A stretch of 64,000 bases of DNA from Heterostelium multicystogenum (GCA_003667245.1 RCNN01000033.1:62001-126000); one strand, 5' to 3'. Shown: positions 14,765 through 28,916, counted from the stretch's first letter. Program-made: numbers and translations. The notes: a model not told the origin generated them from the sequence alone.

Positions 14765-17700
14765 ATGCAAGCATCGAATAATCCAACAAATGTTAGTGCT
14801 TCAAAGCCAAAGAAGCAATCGACTTCAAAGACATACAAAGTTGTAAGTAGTATAATAGTCGTATATTATTACAGCTCTGATATTAATTGCAATCATTAGG
14901 ATTCAATCTTTAAAAACTTTGTTGAGTTATTGATAGTTGCCCCAGAGGACAAGTTAATGGAATACTTATCTTTATTGCAGGAATGGCCATTTGATCATCA
15001 TGTAAGTAGAAATACATATTTAAACCGACTCCAATCTAACTCAATTCCATCTCAAATTTACAACAGGAGGATATCAACCATTTGAGTGATCTTTTGATGC
15101 GTTTTCAAGATATATTTCATAGGTTAATTAATAAGTATACACCACAGACCTTCAAAGATTCTCTGAAGAATCAAAAAGATACGACACAATCGTCATCATC
15201 ATCTGCGAGTTCAACTACAGGAGCATCAACAGCATCTTCATCACCATCAACTACAGCAACAACTAGAGTTCTCCCTATTTTAGCAAAATCACCACAACAC
15301 ACCAAAGAGGAATTTAAACATGACAAACAACTCATCTTATTATTAATTAAATGTTCAAGATTCATTATATCATCGAGCTCCAATAGTATCCATTACCAAG
15401 GTTCAGAGGTAAGTTGAGCATTGTTCAGATCCACTTTCATTATTTCATATTAATCTTTGTTATTTTAACACTCATTTAGGAATTATTACAATTATTTTCA
15501 TTCCACGATTATGAAATAAGCACTGAGATTTTGAAACTTTTATCTATATTATTGATTACTCCAAAGTTTACAAGGGAGTTTGAGTATTTCATTCATAATC
15601 ATCTTAGTCCAAAGCTCAAAATACTGGCAGCTGGCTTTCCAGAAAGTCATCTTGACCTCCTGACTTGTTGCAGTGAGGATATGGTGGTTCCACCATCTAT
15701 CTATAATTTCACTCTCGAATTTTATGAGAAACAGCATCAACAACAGCAACAGCAAATGAACGAAACTTCTGGTAAAACTATTATTAAATTTACTGATATG
15801 GATCAGCGTTTTGCTGCTGGCAACGAGAGTTTGTTTGATATTGTTTATGGTCAAATCGCAAAGTACTCCATGTCAGACGAGGACCAGTTTCATACCATTA
15901 ATCGTATACACATTGCAGAGATTTTTGGTAATGTAGAGCAGCGAAGAAAGTGGCTGCAATGCCGTTTGATGGCCATCAACTGCATGCACTATACATCTGA
16001 CCAACAACTGACATTGATTGTCGTGGACGAACCTGATTTTGTCAATGAGTTGATGGATCTCATTAAAAGATACACTACTGTGCCTCAAGATGTGCTCATT
16101 GCAGCCATCTATTCTCTCTCCTCCCTTTCCTCCTCGTACTTGGCGAGTGGTGGACCAACCAACTCCCTCTTCTCTGCGTTGTCTCAAGGATTCTTCCAAT
16201 CGATTCTCCGCAAATGCGTTGCTATTCTTGCTGGAAAAATACCACCAGAGCCACCTTTTACCATATATTTTATGAAGGCAATCTTTCACTTCCTGTTTGG
16301 TATATCATCTGCCAACAAATCGATACTCCATTCCTCTGGTATTTTCGTTTCCCTGCTTCCACTTTTGACAATGCATTCCACAACGGTGTCGAGCATCAAC
16401 TTCCAGCTTGCTACATATCGTATCATCCAAGTCTTAATGTTCTACAAGACTTCAAATATTGAGATATTTGGTGAGGTAGAGCACCTTCAACAGTTTATGC
16501 AGACAATCGAGACAGAGGTTTCCTATATATTGGATAATCCACAACCCCCTGAAAAACAAGAGGATCTTCTTGTTGAATTCCCACTGAAATCAAAGCGTGC
16601 AAAAAAAGTCACCTTTAAAGGCGAGCACTCAGAAGATTGGTGCGCACTTGACTTATGATGAGTCCAGGGTCGATATGTCACTCTTCCAACCCAACAATCC
16701 ATATCTGACAAGAAAGAGAAAAATGAACCTATTGTTTGAGATGCTTCACACTCTATTGCCTATAGTTGGTTCTAATGGAGTGCCGAGAACTATTCTAAAC
16801 CACATTATCGATGGCTCGACCGGTATTTTGAAACGTATCATCGCCAACCATACACACTTTAGCGCACAAATAATTTCCCAAGCATTCTTATTGCCAACTC
16901 ATCTCATCCAAAATGAGCCGACATGTTTCACTACTCTTCAGTCCAGTGGATTGATCGAAGCCCTCTTTGATTATTTATCTAACAATGAGTTTGCACCAGA
17001 GCTGACTTACTTGTTGGTGTCCGCTCTCAACTCATTCTGTTTGAATCAACAATTTAAGCAAACATTGATTGACTCCAAGTTCCTCGATCGCTACATGATG
17101 ATCTTTGCCAAACCAAAGTATGCCACCGATTTGACCAATCGTACAATCAGCAATGTCGCAACCTCCGTCTCTGATATGATTCGACATTACCCAGAGTTGA
17201 AGGCACCAGTAATCGATTCAATGGTTACTCTTGTTGATAAAGTATTGGCTCTTGACTTTGAATCACAAACTGAAAAATCCAACAATACAGCCGTTGTCAA
17301 TTGTGTCACTCGTTTGCTCTCAATCTTTTTCAGCACAGGCGAGAATGAGAAACTTTTCATCCAAAAGAATGGTCTCGACAAACTACTGCAACTCTACACA
17401 GATCCAAGCTGCTTCCCAAAGAATCTCTCCATTTTCAAAGCTCTCAGCGCCAACAACACCTCACTTGTCTTGAGAGCCATCATTAAGAATCTCTCAGCAC
17501 AATTTGCAGAGCTCGATACTCTTTCTCCTACATGGAGAACCGTTCGAATCATTCGTGATTGGGATGAAGATGATGTTAAGAACAAAGATCAAATCTATAG
17601 AAGCATTAAGATTATTGGTGGAATTGTCGTCATTCTGGTCAGTCTGATCAAGGAAAATCCAGATGATATCCCCATCTCAGTTATGGATGAATGGGCTACC

Positions 17701-20700
17701 GACCAAGGTATTTCAGTTTCTCAATCTATGAGTTGTTTACAGCGTGCACTCTACTGGGAATCATGTATAGGACGTCAGTCTCTCTTGACTACCCCAAAGA
17801 AACCAACCAAGGGAGAATCACCTAAGCTTTCATCTACAAGTGACTCACTATCATCATCATCAGGTAGCATAGCAGAATCATCGACTGAACAATCAAGTTC
17901 AAGCAGTAGCGTAAACAACAATAATGATTTCGAATTTGCTTTCCGAGAGCAAACACATGATCTCGAATTCCTTTTGAATTACTTTATAGAATCACTGAAT
18001 CCGATTGGTAAAAGAGACATTCTAAATGATACCAAATCCGAATTGCTGTTGAAAACAATTGCATCGAATTTAACAAATTGGATTAAATGGAAACCAGATG
18101 GTAAGTTTTAATAATTAACGTAAATGACCTTCATTTATCTAATTCCTTTTATTTTAGATGCAGATCCAGCAAAGAGTTTATATCATAAATGTTTTGTAAA
18201 ATGCGTTGATGAAATTGCTAAATTACTATTCCTTAATCTGGCCGGATCTCTATATAAATTGGATTTCTTTGATATATTTTCGGTGATATTACACTCCTTC
18301 ATTGATCAATACAATCAAAATCCTGAAACTTCAGATATCTTGTTACAGAGTGCACTCAAATCGTAAGTTAAACATATTGACTTCTCAACAAGATGAATAC
18401 AAATTAACAATTTTATTAGTTGTGGAACATTAATTTTAAGTGTTGTACAAGCACTGACTGGAAAGAATCAAAATTCACAATCAAAGTTGATCTCTGAAAA
18501 GTTGTTACCAATTGTTTTTACAGAGGTAATCTATTGCTGGAATCAACCAACTATGACAACTTTACCACTAAATAAGGATGTCATCGAATCGCTCTATTTG
18601 ATCTTGAGTAAGCACGATGACCAAACTCCAGAACGTACTAAAGCATCTAAACCACCACCTGCTGCTTTCGTTCCAAATGAGGATAATATAAATCTGTTGA
18701 TGGATATGGGTTTCATTCGTGAGCATATCATCAAAGGTATGAAGGCATTGCAATCAAATAACGTTGAAAATGTCACCGATTGGATGCTAAACAACCCCTA
18801 TGTCGAGGAAGATGAGTCTGTAAAGTCTGCAGTTGCCACCCCACAACAGACCGTACCAGCACCTCCACCAAAGGAGAAAGTAACCATCGATGCAATGACA
18901 CAGGAAATCAAACCAACTCTTATTGAAAAAGCACTATCATTACTTGGCGATCACAGTGATATCAGATTGACAGAGTTAATATATCAATTGATCTTCTTTG
19001 TTATAAAAGACCCAAAGACCCCAGAATGCAAAGAGCATGTTGTAGATAGATTGATGAAAGATATGGAGCTATCATTTTCCGATTATGCCTCTGGTTCAAA
19101 ATACACACTTGGAGTTTTGTATTTGCTCCAAAAGCTCGATGATGTGCCAGACATTCACAAACTTTATGTCGAGAAAGGTTTGCTTATGATTTTAGTTGGA
19201 TTCCTTGCTGGACTACAGATTAAATCTACAACTTTTGCGCCAAATGAAGATGGTAGTCAAGACAAATCAGCTGTTTCAACCTTGACATACTTGAATGGTT
19301 TGTTGATGTTGGTATTCGAATTAATTCGTCAAGAATATGTCAAGCCACCAGGCTTTGATTTCGAGGAAGAGGAGAAGAAAGAAGAGTCAATTGATCCTGA
19401 GTATCATATGTTGCTAGAGATATGTTTGGAGCTGCTCAAACTTAGTAATACTGGTACTTTAGAAGTAGTTTTGCTCAAAATTCTAAGAGAATTAACAACA
19501 AAGCATGGACTTGCTTTGCAATTCCTAAATGAGGGTGGATTAGATTTGCTTATGAAGAAATCATGTTCTACATCCTTAATGAAAGATGTATTTAAATTAT
19601 ATGATTCGATTATACATCAGATTATAGAAGATAGAGAAACCTTGCTTGGATATTTTTACACAGCAATCAAGAACTCAATGAATGCCAACAAGGTATCTGC
19701 AAAAGGAGTTACCTCAAAGTACTATTTGACCACATTGGCAAAATATGTCGTCCACAATCCTGTTGTTTTCCTACGTGCATCAGTAGATACATGTCGTCTC
19801 AACTCAAGTAACGGAATTTATTTTGCAAAGGGTAATTCTTTGCCAATGTCTGCTCCAAAAGACTTGACACATTTCTCAAAGGTTGGAAAATTCCTCATAC
19901 ATGCATTACTCTCACAACAAACGGAGCCTCCCGCAGATCAAATCTTATCACCAACCATCACAGCAAAGAAACAACTGAAAAGCAATGTACATGCTCCAAA
20001 TACCCACCAGCAACAACAACCAAATCAACAAAATCAACAGTCAGATATTGCTGATGACAAACCAGTTCTTATTCTATCAGAGGCTAATATTTTGAAATTA
20101 ATGGAAGACTTGAATATTACCTATCCAAATTTCCAAGAGGTATTACTTGATCACTCCGAACCAGATATTATCATGTATGTAATGGATCATTTCGTTACTT
20201 CAAATCTACCAAGCCCCGTAAATGCAACCGATAATGAGGTCACAATTTTCCAAGCTGCATATAGATTTATATTGTCATTTTGTGGAAGTGCCAGAGGAAG
20301 AACCCATGTTATTGAACTCATTGCCAAACATTTGGTAAAGGTTAAAAATGATTACCAAAATAGTCATTCAAAGATCGACCAGACCCGTGTTACTCACATG
20401 ATCAATCTTATCGGAATTATTTTGAATCTCCCTCTCCACTCACAGTCTAACGAGTTGTTCAAATTGATGATTGAAAATGATATGATCAACATCATGTTGG
20501 AGTTGATGAATGTCATTGATCTCAGTTCTCAAAAAGCATCACAAATTATCGTTTCCATGTTGCAAAGTATTGGACATCTCACTAAATATGCTGCAAATCC
20601 ACCTGATAAAGATAAAGATGAAGGTCGCGTTAATATATTTGAAATACCATTAGGAAACTTTGACAACTACTTTAGAAATAGTAGAGATGCTATTCTCACA

Positions 20701-23700
20701 ATGACACGATCACAAGACGAAGAGATCCAGATGTTGGTTGGCAATGCACTTCAAAATTTCAATCGTATGAGATTTTCCAATTCCAATGAGCTTGCCGATG
20801 ACAACTCCGATGATGACGACAGTGATGAAATAGACATTGATACACAAGACGACGACGATGATGAAGACGCTGATATGATGGATGAAGATGATGAAGACAT
20901 TGATGACTCTGATGAGGAGATTGACGAAGATGATATCATGGATATGGATGTAGCACTTCCAGGACTCATTGAGAATATTCAACAAGAAGCGAGAAATATT
21001 TCAAATCTCTTGAATCAAGATTCAATTTTTTGATCACTTACTTCGTTACAGCAATGGTCAAATCAATAACTTGGTTAACAATATTGGTAATCAACCACAA
21101 TTAGATTTATCTAATCTTTGGAGACCATTGGAGAGATCAAGAGATCGTAATTCAAACAACGCAAATAATCAATCCGGCTTTACTAAGGAGGTTGACGATA
21201 CTAACTATGCCTATATGTTTGAACCAGATCTGATGAGATTATTAAATAAGGCAACTAAAGAAGATGAAATTCAAAAGCTAAGAGAGAAAGAAAGGGAAAA
21301 GGAACTAAAAGCTAAAGAAGAGAAATCCGCTGCGAGTGAAGAGTCATCATCAAGCGGAACTGAAGTAGTATCTCCTGCTGCTCCACAAGATACACCAACA
21401 ACCCAAGCAGCCGTCCCACCAACTACTCAATCACCATTACCCACTACTTCACCATCTGCTCTCCAACAAGTCAATTCACCTCAGATCTCATCTGTATCAT
21501 CTCCATCCTCTGCTCTCTCATCATCAGCTTCATCCATTCCATCCTCAGTTACCCAGTCACCTGTCATTTTTACACCTGATCTTGATATGAGTGTATGGAG
21601 AAATAATACAGAGATTAATCAAATTGCAAGCAGTATCTCATCGACTCAACAACATACATCATCAAATACTAATGCACCACAAATAGACCAAGAGAATCAA
21701 GATGCGGAGCAAGGTACTAGTTCATCCGCCACAACATCCACAACCATTGTTGAACAAGAACAACAAGAACAACAGCAACAGCAACAGCAAGTATCACAAG
21801 AACAAGTTCCACCTGCTCCATCTGAAACTTCTGCTCCAGTTCCTGCTGCAACTTCTGAGCCAACAACTGTTGATCTAGGTATCGATCCAACATTTTTATC
21901 TGCTCTCCCAGCTGAATTAAGAGCTGAAGTGCTTGCTACCCAACTTGGAACCATACATCAGAATGCTACAAGTAACAATATCACGATCAATCCTGAGTTC
22001 TTAGCTGCTCTACCACAGGATATCCAAAATGAAGTACTTGAACAAGAGCGTTTGATATCTCAGCGTAGAAGAGCTGCACCTCCACCTCCACCTGTTGATT
22101 TAACACATGCTCAAGATATGGATAATGCATCTTTCCTTGCAACACTTCCACCAGACCTCAGAGAAGAAGTTCTTATTAGTCAACCAGAAGCATTCCTTTC
22201 TACACTCCCTCCAGAACTCCACGCTGAAGCTGTTCGTTTACGTGAGAGAGATCGCTTTGATACATACCGTAGTTTCATTGAGAGAAATGCTCAACCACCT
22301 CCAAGATCATTGAAACCAGTTGCTCATCAAAAGGCAAAGACAGTTCTCAACCAAAGTGGATCACTCATAAAGAAGGAAAATCTTATTCCATTCTTGAGAG
22401 TGTTGTATCTTGATCATCCTTGGAATCGCCAGCAGCTCTCTCAAATTCTTCAGCAGATTTGCACATTCTCTGAGAATCGTAATCATCTCTTGACCTATTT
22501 ACTTCAAATTCTAACTGCTACTCGAACAACACCAAGCAATGCACACTACAGTGATAGCTTCTCGCCAACTGAAGATCCATGTCATCCTGTTGTGAAATAC
22601 AAACACTTTAGATCCATTGAGGAATCTGATAACCCTCCTTTACTTGTCATTCGTAGAATCCTCGATATCCTCAGAATACTAGTTGGCAGTAACCCCAATG
22701 TCGCCCAATGGCTATGCACTGAACAACAATTACCATTGTCCTTCTCTAAAAAAGGAAAAGAAAAACTTGATGCCACAGAATCTTCAATTCCATTGTGGAA
22801 GCTATGCTCTATCATCACAAATAAGGATATCTATGACAAACCAAGTCATCTAGAGAAACTTACTATTACATTGCACTTTATTTTGGATGCCCAAAAGACT
22901 ATACCTATTTTCCCTAAACAATATATCGATAGCTTTATCAAAGTTATGCTCAAGAGTACACCTGACGCTAAGATTTTCCTATTATTAGTTAAAATAGGTA
23001 CTTCAGAAGAGAATCGTGCAACAGTTCTTGATGAATTGACTCAAAACGCAAAGAAGCTAGCAGGAGATGTCATAGCAAATCTTAATCATATTAAAGGTAT
23101 CTTTAAGGAATCTCAAATGTCACCTTCTCTTGTGGTGTCCCTCCTCCCCTCTTCATCAAAGGAGACAAACCTATTGCAAACTCTTCAAATAATGTCCGAT
23201 ATTTTATCTCCAAAGCAACAATCACCAAAACTTGCACAAGCTCAAGAACCCAATGACGTTGCAGCTCAACCTAATGATGTTCAAGACACAAATACTGAAT
23301 CTGTAGCTGCTGGTAATGTACAATCTCCAACCTCTGCACCTCAAGCCGTTGCTTCACCAGTAGTTGCTCAAAATACAAACCAACCATCAAACGAAACAAC
23401 TACTACGACCACGACAACTACCACTACTACAACAACTACTACATCATCATCTAGTTCAGACAGCAAGATTACTATTGGAGAATACTTTAAACATAACATG
23501 GACTTTGAAACTCTTTGGGATACAATCAAGCAGTTTTTGAAACTAATCAACTCTGAAAAGGAAGAAAAGCCAGTTACTAAACAAAAGTTAACAAAGAGGA
23601 AGATTAGTTTGGTTCCAATGTCCTCCTTGTTGCTACCATTAATGGAGATTTACTTCCTACTCAACTCACCTCATCCAGACAAATTGAATGTCAATACTGT

Positions 23701-25114
23701 TCCTGTTTCACCAAATCTCTCTGGCTTGAAACTATCAAATCAAAGCATTCCTGTTCAGTCATCTATCACTCCACCATCACATGACTATCAAACAATGAGA
23801 TTCTTTGAATTTGTAGAGCAAAATAAGAACTTGATCAATGACCTTATTAGACAAGATAATTCTCTTCTTAATGGTTCATTCAGTATATTAGTAAAGATAC
23901 CAAGATTTTTGGATTTCGATAACAAGAGAACCTACTTTAGACAATACTTCCAATCTAGAAAGGAGAGAGCCGGAACTATTAGACTCAAAATCAGAAGAAA
24001 TCACATCTTTGAGGACAGTTACATGCAACTTAGAATGCGTCCAGCAGAAGAATTCAAGGGTAAACTCCACATTCAATTCTCTGGTGAAGAAGGTATAGAT
24101 GTAGGTGGTTTGCTTCGTGAGTGGTACTTAGTTCTTTCAAGAGAGATGTTTAACCCGGGATATGCTCTTTTCAAGACATGTGCTGCCGATAATGTCACCT
24201 TCCAGCCAAATCCAGAGTCCTATATCAATCCAGACCATCTTTCTTACTTTAAGTTCATTGGTAGAATCATTGGTAAGTCATTGTATGATGGCCAAATGCT
24301 CGATGCATTCTTCACTAGAAGCTTCTATAAACATATGTTGGGTCTCCCAATTACAGTGACCGACATGGAAGCTATTGATCCACAATTCCACAAAAATCTT
24401 ATATGGATTCTCAACAATGACATTACCAACGTTGTCGACTTGACATTCACCACTGAGATTGATATTTTCGATTCTCACAAGGTCATCGAACTCAAGGCTG
24501 ACGGTGCTAATATTCCAGTTACCGAGGAGAATAAGTTAGAGTATGTCAGACTAGTTGCAAATGTCCGTATGACCAATGCCATCAAAGATCAAATCGCAAG
24601 CTTCTTGGAAGGTTTCCACGAACTCATTCCAAAGTCTCTTATCAGTATCTTCAACGAACTCGAACTTGAGCTTCTCATCTCGGGACTTCCAGAAATCGAT
24701 ATTGACGATCTAAGAGCAAATACTGAATACAGTGGCTACTCTGCTGAATCACCTCAAATCAATTGGTTCTGGACTGTGATCCAACAAAACTTCTCAAATG
24801 AAGAGAAGGCTTTGTTATTACAGTTTGTAACTGGAACCTCAAAGGTACCTCTCGATGGATTCAAAGCACTCGTTGGTATGTCAGGTTTACAGAAATTCCA
24901 AATTCACAGAATTAGAGGCAATGCTCATAGATTACCTACTGCTCATACCTGGTAAGTTTATTCCTTAACTCTATCACTTTATTCAATAATACTAACATTG
25001 TTTTTCAATAGTTTTAATCAACTAGATTTGCCAGAATATGAATCGATTGAACAACTGGAGAAGATGTTAAAGATTGCCATTAGTGAAAACTCTGAAGGTT
25101 TTGGATTCCATTAA
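14765..25114 (+). CDS. HUWE1: Giant HECT E3 ubiquitin ligase (HUWE1/Tom1/UPL1 type)
   Basis: Seven exons, 14765-14842, 14900-15001, 15067-15408, 15480-18100, 18158-18362, 18420-24951 and 25012-25114, code for about 3,327 residues, close to yeast Tom1. Order: Armadillo-like N-terminal half (DUF908/DUF913 region); UBA domain at 18676-18800 (LLMDMGFIREHIIKGMKAL, then NNVENVTDWML); Asp/Glu tract at 20800-20960; ubiquitin-binding motifs at 21880-22260 (FLSALPAELRAEVL, FLAALPQDIQNEVL, FLATLPPDLREEVL, FLSTLPPELHAEA); poly-Thr near 23395-23445; HECT domain from about 23980 (GEEGIDVGGLLREW, YFKFIGRIIGKSLYDG). The catalytic Cys is in HTCFNQLDLPEY, its codon split by the last intron. It ubiquitinates nuclear and cytosolic substrates. 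Two frame breaks remain, at about 16600-16655 and in a T6 run at 21026-21031; both look like indel errors. Confidence 0.95.
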
Positions 25115-25565
25115 ACCAATACCATTTTTAATAAATTTCCAATACATTGTATTTTAAATAATTATTGTAAACCGACACTTTATTCAATGATTCAAAAGTT
25201 GATTATGGATCTATGGGATATCGATTGTTATTTGAGAGAATCTTCAGTGATACCAGATGATATTAATTTAACCAAATCAAATCTTTGCAGAACATCAAGA
25301 AGAATGAAATTGTATTTTTTAGATATCTCTGTCAATTAACAGCTTTGATTTACCCTAAATTGGTCCATTGTAATCAGATGATTTCTATCTTGGAAAATAA
25401 TTAAGTAGAATACATTCTATTTGCAGTGTATTGTTAATACAATTGAAAGAGTAGCTGGATGACTGTGTAAAAGAGATATCAAGATAATAGATAATCATAT
25501 GATTAGTCTAACATATTTTATATTATTATTGTTTTACGTTTTATTTACATATATTCTGACTAAGG
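25115..25565. other. Convergent 3' spacer
   Basis: Between the HECT ligase stop and the stop of the minus-strand LYR gene. AT-rich, with ordinary poly(A)-signal-like AATAAA/ATAATTA motifs. No gene seen. Confidence 0.5.
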
Positions 25566-26017
25566 TTATCTTCCACCAAAGTGCTGCCTATTGAGTAGGT
25601 GTAGGTGTCTATTGTAATCCATGATATCTATTCCGTGGTCTTTATACATTCTCTTTTTCTTCTCTTCACTTTGTCCCTCGACAAGCTTACCATCTTCAAA
25701 AACATATTTACCAGCAACACGATGTGATCTTGGTGATCTTGGTGTAATAACCTTTAAAAACTTTAATTTCTTTTTGTGCATCTAGAGTATGCTATTAGAA
25801 CATTTGATATTTGATTAATGATGTCATTTATACAAGTAATCGTACCTTCAAAACACTTTGTAATCAGCTTAGCATCAGTTATATTTCGATTCTCTCTAAA
25901 CTTTGATTTTACTTCATTTGTCTTTAATTGTTTTTCCTTGCCACTTAGCAATCCTGAGTAGTATATCAAACTGTCTATAAACACTTAAAATCGATGATCT
26001 AGAGGGTAGTGTACTCA
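25566..26017 (-). CDS. LYR-motif mitochondrial protein (LYRM1-like), frame-broken
   Basis: From the ATG at 26017 the protein reads MSTLPSRSSILSVYRQFDIL and LRIAKWQ, a Complex1_LYR start with VYR in the motif position. It then changes frame near 25920 into NEVKSKFRENRNITDAKLI and TKCFE, the second signature of the family. A likely intron (GTACGATTAC donor near 25845, CTCTAG acceptor near 25783) joins to DAQKEIKVFKG, and another frame change gives the C-terminus (SHRVAGKYVFEDGKLVEG, DIMDYNRHLHLLNRQHFGGR). LYR proteins bind acyl-ACP and act in mitochondrial iron-sulfur or respiratory assembly. The KWQ after the LYR helix and the DLIKQC-like block suggest LYRM1 over LYRM4, but this is tentative. 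Confidence 0.62.
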
Positions 26018-26965
26018 TTCTTTAAACAAATCAGATAGAATAGAGCAATGCATATATAATTGTAAAATAAAAAGCAAAGTCCAATGACCCAAAGAAAAAA
26101 TGAAAATTCAAAGTTTTCTGTTCATAACTTATATTTTATCTGAAATTCAAATTAAACATAGAGTTAGATATATGTATATATATGTATAGATATACTCAAA
26201 ACTTTAAACAACAACAACACATAATTCATCATTATCATCTCATCAGTTTCATCATTTTCATCATTTAACCACAAAAAAAAAGGAAATGATTAATCAAATG
26301 AATATCTTGTACTGTTGCTATCATTCATTCAGTCATTCAATCATTTTTTGATCTGAAAGTGTTTAATTTGTACAGAGATGAATCAGGATTTCCACACAAT
26401 AGTAGCTGTTTCTGGGATTTGTGTGAAACTTAAATTCAGTTCTCTGTTGGAACAGTATGTTAGTCCACTTGGTTGAATCAATTTGTTTTTTTGAATAAAT
26501 ATGATCACTGCAAAAAGTATCTTTATTTGTTGCAATAAGCTTACTTGGCACCAAAACAAATCTAATCAGTACCATTATTGGGTAAAAACAACCCTTTTGT
26601 TTGTGTCTTTTTAGTTGATGAGGTTGTTTTTGGTTGGTGTTAATCGAACTGCAAAGTTTAATTTAAATTTCAGTTTTTTGATGAATCTGATAGCTGATCA
26701 ATCTTTTCATCAAATTAGCACTCCCCTTTCCTAAAAAGATTTCATTGATTTCAAACATGCGTAAATTACAAATTGGTGTCAAATAAATAAATTCCATTCC
26801 TGTCAGATCCCTATTGGTAACTTGCCCACCCAATATTTTTTAAAATTAAACCATGACTCAGAAGGACCATCATTCCCACTACTGATATTGTGAAAATGTA
26901 AAATGGCACTTTGTTAGTTGCTATTCATCTGAAAGTGGAAAGGACCTGAAAAAAAAGATATTAAT
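26018..26965. other. Spacer upstream of discoidin copy 1
   Basis: AT-rich, with TATATATG repeats near 26170-26185 and ATCATTCATTCAGTCATTCAATCATTT near 26320. No gene is supported; the minus-strand open stretch at 26363-26575 has no recognisable domain. Upstream control elements of the first discoidin gene should lie in its 3' half. Confidence 0.5.
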
Positions 26966-27066
26966 TTGGAAAGTATAAATAGTGATATTGGGAATCATTC
27001 TCAAATCATCCAATTCAAACATTATCTCTTCTTTAGTTATAATAAATTAATTCAAATACAAATAAA
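26966..27066 (+). promoter_or_regulatory. Discoidin copy 1 core promoter and leader
   Basis: TATAAATA lies at 26974-26981, about 90 bases before the ATG. The surrounding block (TTGGAAAGTATAAATAGTGA, then ATATTGGGAATCATTCTC and AAATCATCCAATTCAAA) recurs almost base for base before copy 2 at 28822, as does CTTCTTTAGTTATAAT in the leader. Confidence 0.8.
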
Positions 27067-27822
27067 ATGACTACCACCGGTTTAATCCCAGGAAATGCCT
27101 ACGGTACTTTGAACGTCCGTTCCTCATCCAACTGGTCACCAGACTGCTCTGTCACCTACTCACAAATTAAACTACAAGAAGGGTAATGTTACCTCTGCCA
27201 ACGCCTCCTCCTCATGGCACGCTCTCACTGCTGATGACAAGCAATGGGTCACCTTGTCCTCACCAATTCCAGTTGAATTCCACCAAATCCAAACTCAAGG
27301 TAGAGGTGATGATGACATCTCCCAATGGGTTACCTCATACAAGGTCCGTTACACTGAAGATGGTGTTACCTGGGTCGATGGTCCAACTTCCAAGCCAACA
27401 CTGACCGTCACACCGTTGTCACCAACACCCTCTGCCCACCAATCATTGCCAGAACCATCGCAATTCACCCACTCACCTGGCAAGGATTTGTCACCATGAG
27501 ATTCGATGCCCTCTACAGACCAATTAAGCACACCATCACCCAAACTGGTCTTGTCCTCGAAGACGGTACCAAGTTCAACTCTGGTTTGCCAGTTGGAGAG
27601 AGAACCACCGAACATGTCATCAAGTTCAACAGACCATTCCCAAAGGTTCCAGAAGTCCAATGCTGCTTGACTCAAATCGATTGTGCTCAAGATAAGAACT
27701 TGCGTCTTCGTGTCTTCCCAAAGGACATCACCAAGGAAGGTTTCACCTTTGTCTTCATGACCTGGTACGACACCAAGTTATACTCATTGAGAGGTACCTA
27801 CGTTGCCACCTGTGACCAATAA
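27067..27822 (+). CDS. Discoidin lectin, copy 1 (two compensating indels)
   Basis: Aligned to copy 2 downstream, this is a discoidin of about 251 residues: N-terminal F5/8 type C (discoidin) domain and C-terminal H-type lectin domain (HVIKFNRPFPKVPEV, then FPKDITKEGFTFVFMTWYD). An RGD is present in GRGDDD, as known for discoidin I. Discoidins are abundant secreted or cytosolic galactose/GalNAc-binding lectins of development. Relative to copy 2 there is one extra A at about 27170 (CAAATTAAACTAC) and one missing T at about 27389 (CCAACTTCC). The two cancel, so the ends are in one frame but about 73 codons between are out of frame. Other differences (ERTTEH for DKYSEH, QCCLTQIDCAQD for ICGLTQIDSAED) are ordinary substitutions, which suggests a living gene with sequence errors. 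Confidence 0.93.
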
Positions 27823-28821
27823 ACATTCTTATTGGATTAAGTTTCTTCTATCAATGAATTGATCAAATTTAAATTAAATAAAAAATATAGTGTATTATCA
27901 TTTAACTTTATATTCCTGAGATTTCTTATTCTCATAAAATTTAACAACAATGTAGATAAATTATTTTTTGTAATCAATGATAAAATTATCAAAAATACTC
28001 AATAACTAAATTATCTTTAACTTTACACTTCAATCAAATCTACTATAAAGATATCCATTGAAATTCTTTTAACAGTTAAAGACTCAAATATTAATTTTCC
28101 ATTATATCTGTTTTCAAAATAGTGACCATATCATCAGAATTTGGATTCAATTTAAATTGAAGTATCAATTTTCATTAATGACAATCTCTATCTCTATATT
28201 ATTACCTAATATGAATAATTTATTCTTAAGAATTGTAAATTAAATAAATTAAAACCTCAAAGTTCACTATTCCTTTTTTAAATTAAGTATCAATCAACAT
28301 CTTTTTTGATTGCTCCAATCAACTCAATAATAATTACAATCATGAAACAACTTGATAAACATTTTATCTTTTTGTTTCATTTCAATTAAATTGAATTTAT
28401 CAATCAAACTTTTTGTAATATATCTTTATGATAATTATCAAATTAAACATATTTGATTTTTAAATTCTATTTACAAATGGAAATGATATTTTATTTGTAA
28501 CTTGACATTTGATTAAATTTGTGAGGTGTTTATGGGTGATAAATTTGTAATTTGGACCAAATACACCAAAAAATTTTGTTGATGTGTAAGCAATAAATCT
28601 TCACTGAATGGCTAAAAGTAAAAAAAGAGTTCTTAAAGTTACTCAAAATTTTATTTTCATTTGCTTCCCTTTTTTAGTGTTAAAGTAATTGGCTGTTGGG
28701 TCTCAGAGTTGAGATATTAACAATCTCAACTAATAATAAAAGTGAAATTTCATGAATGCACCTTGTAAATTTAACTGTTTTATACCTCTCCAAATTGATT
28801 GAAATGAAGAAAGGTATGGAA
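27823..28821. other. Spacer between the discoidin copies
   Basis: About 1 kb of AT-rich DNA holding the 3' end of copy 1 and upstream control region of copy 2. Nothing coding is supported. It is not obviously homologous to the region upstream of copy 1 beyond the core promoter block. Confidence 0.5.
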
Positions 28822-28916
28822 TTGGAAAGTATAAATAGTGATATTGGAATCATTCTCAAATCATCCAATTCAAAACAACTCTTCTTTAGTTATAATCTAA
28901 ATTCAATATCAATAAA
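28822..28916 (+). promoter_or_regulatory. Discoidin copy 2 core promoter and leader
   Basis: TATAAATA at 28830-28837, 80-87 bases before the ATG, inside a block of about 55 bases nearly identical to that before copy 1. The strong conservation against diverged flanks marks it as the functional promoter and transcription start area. Confidence 0.8.

Noticed and set aside
26363..26575. 70-residue minus-strand open frame upstream of discoidin 1
   Set aside because: No domain, no promoter context, spacer-like composition.
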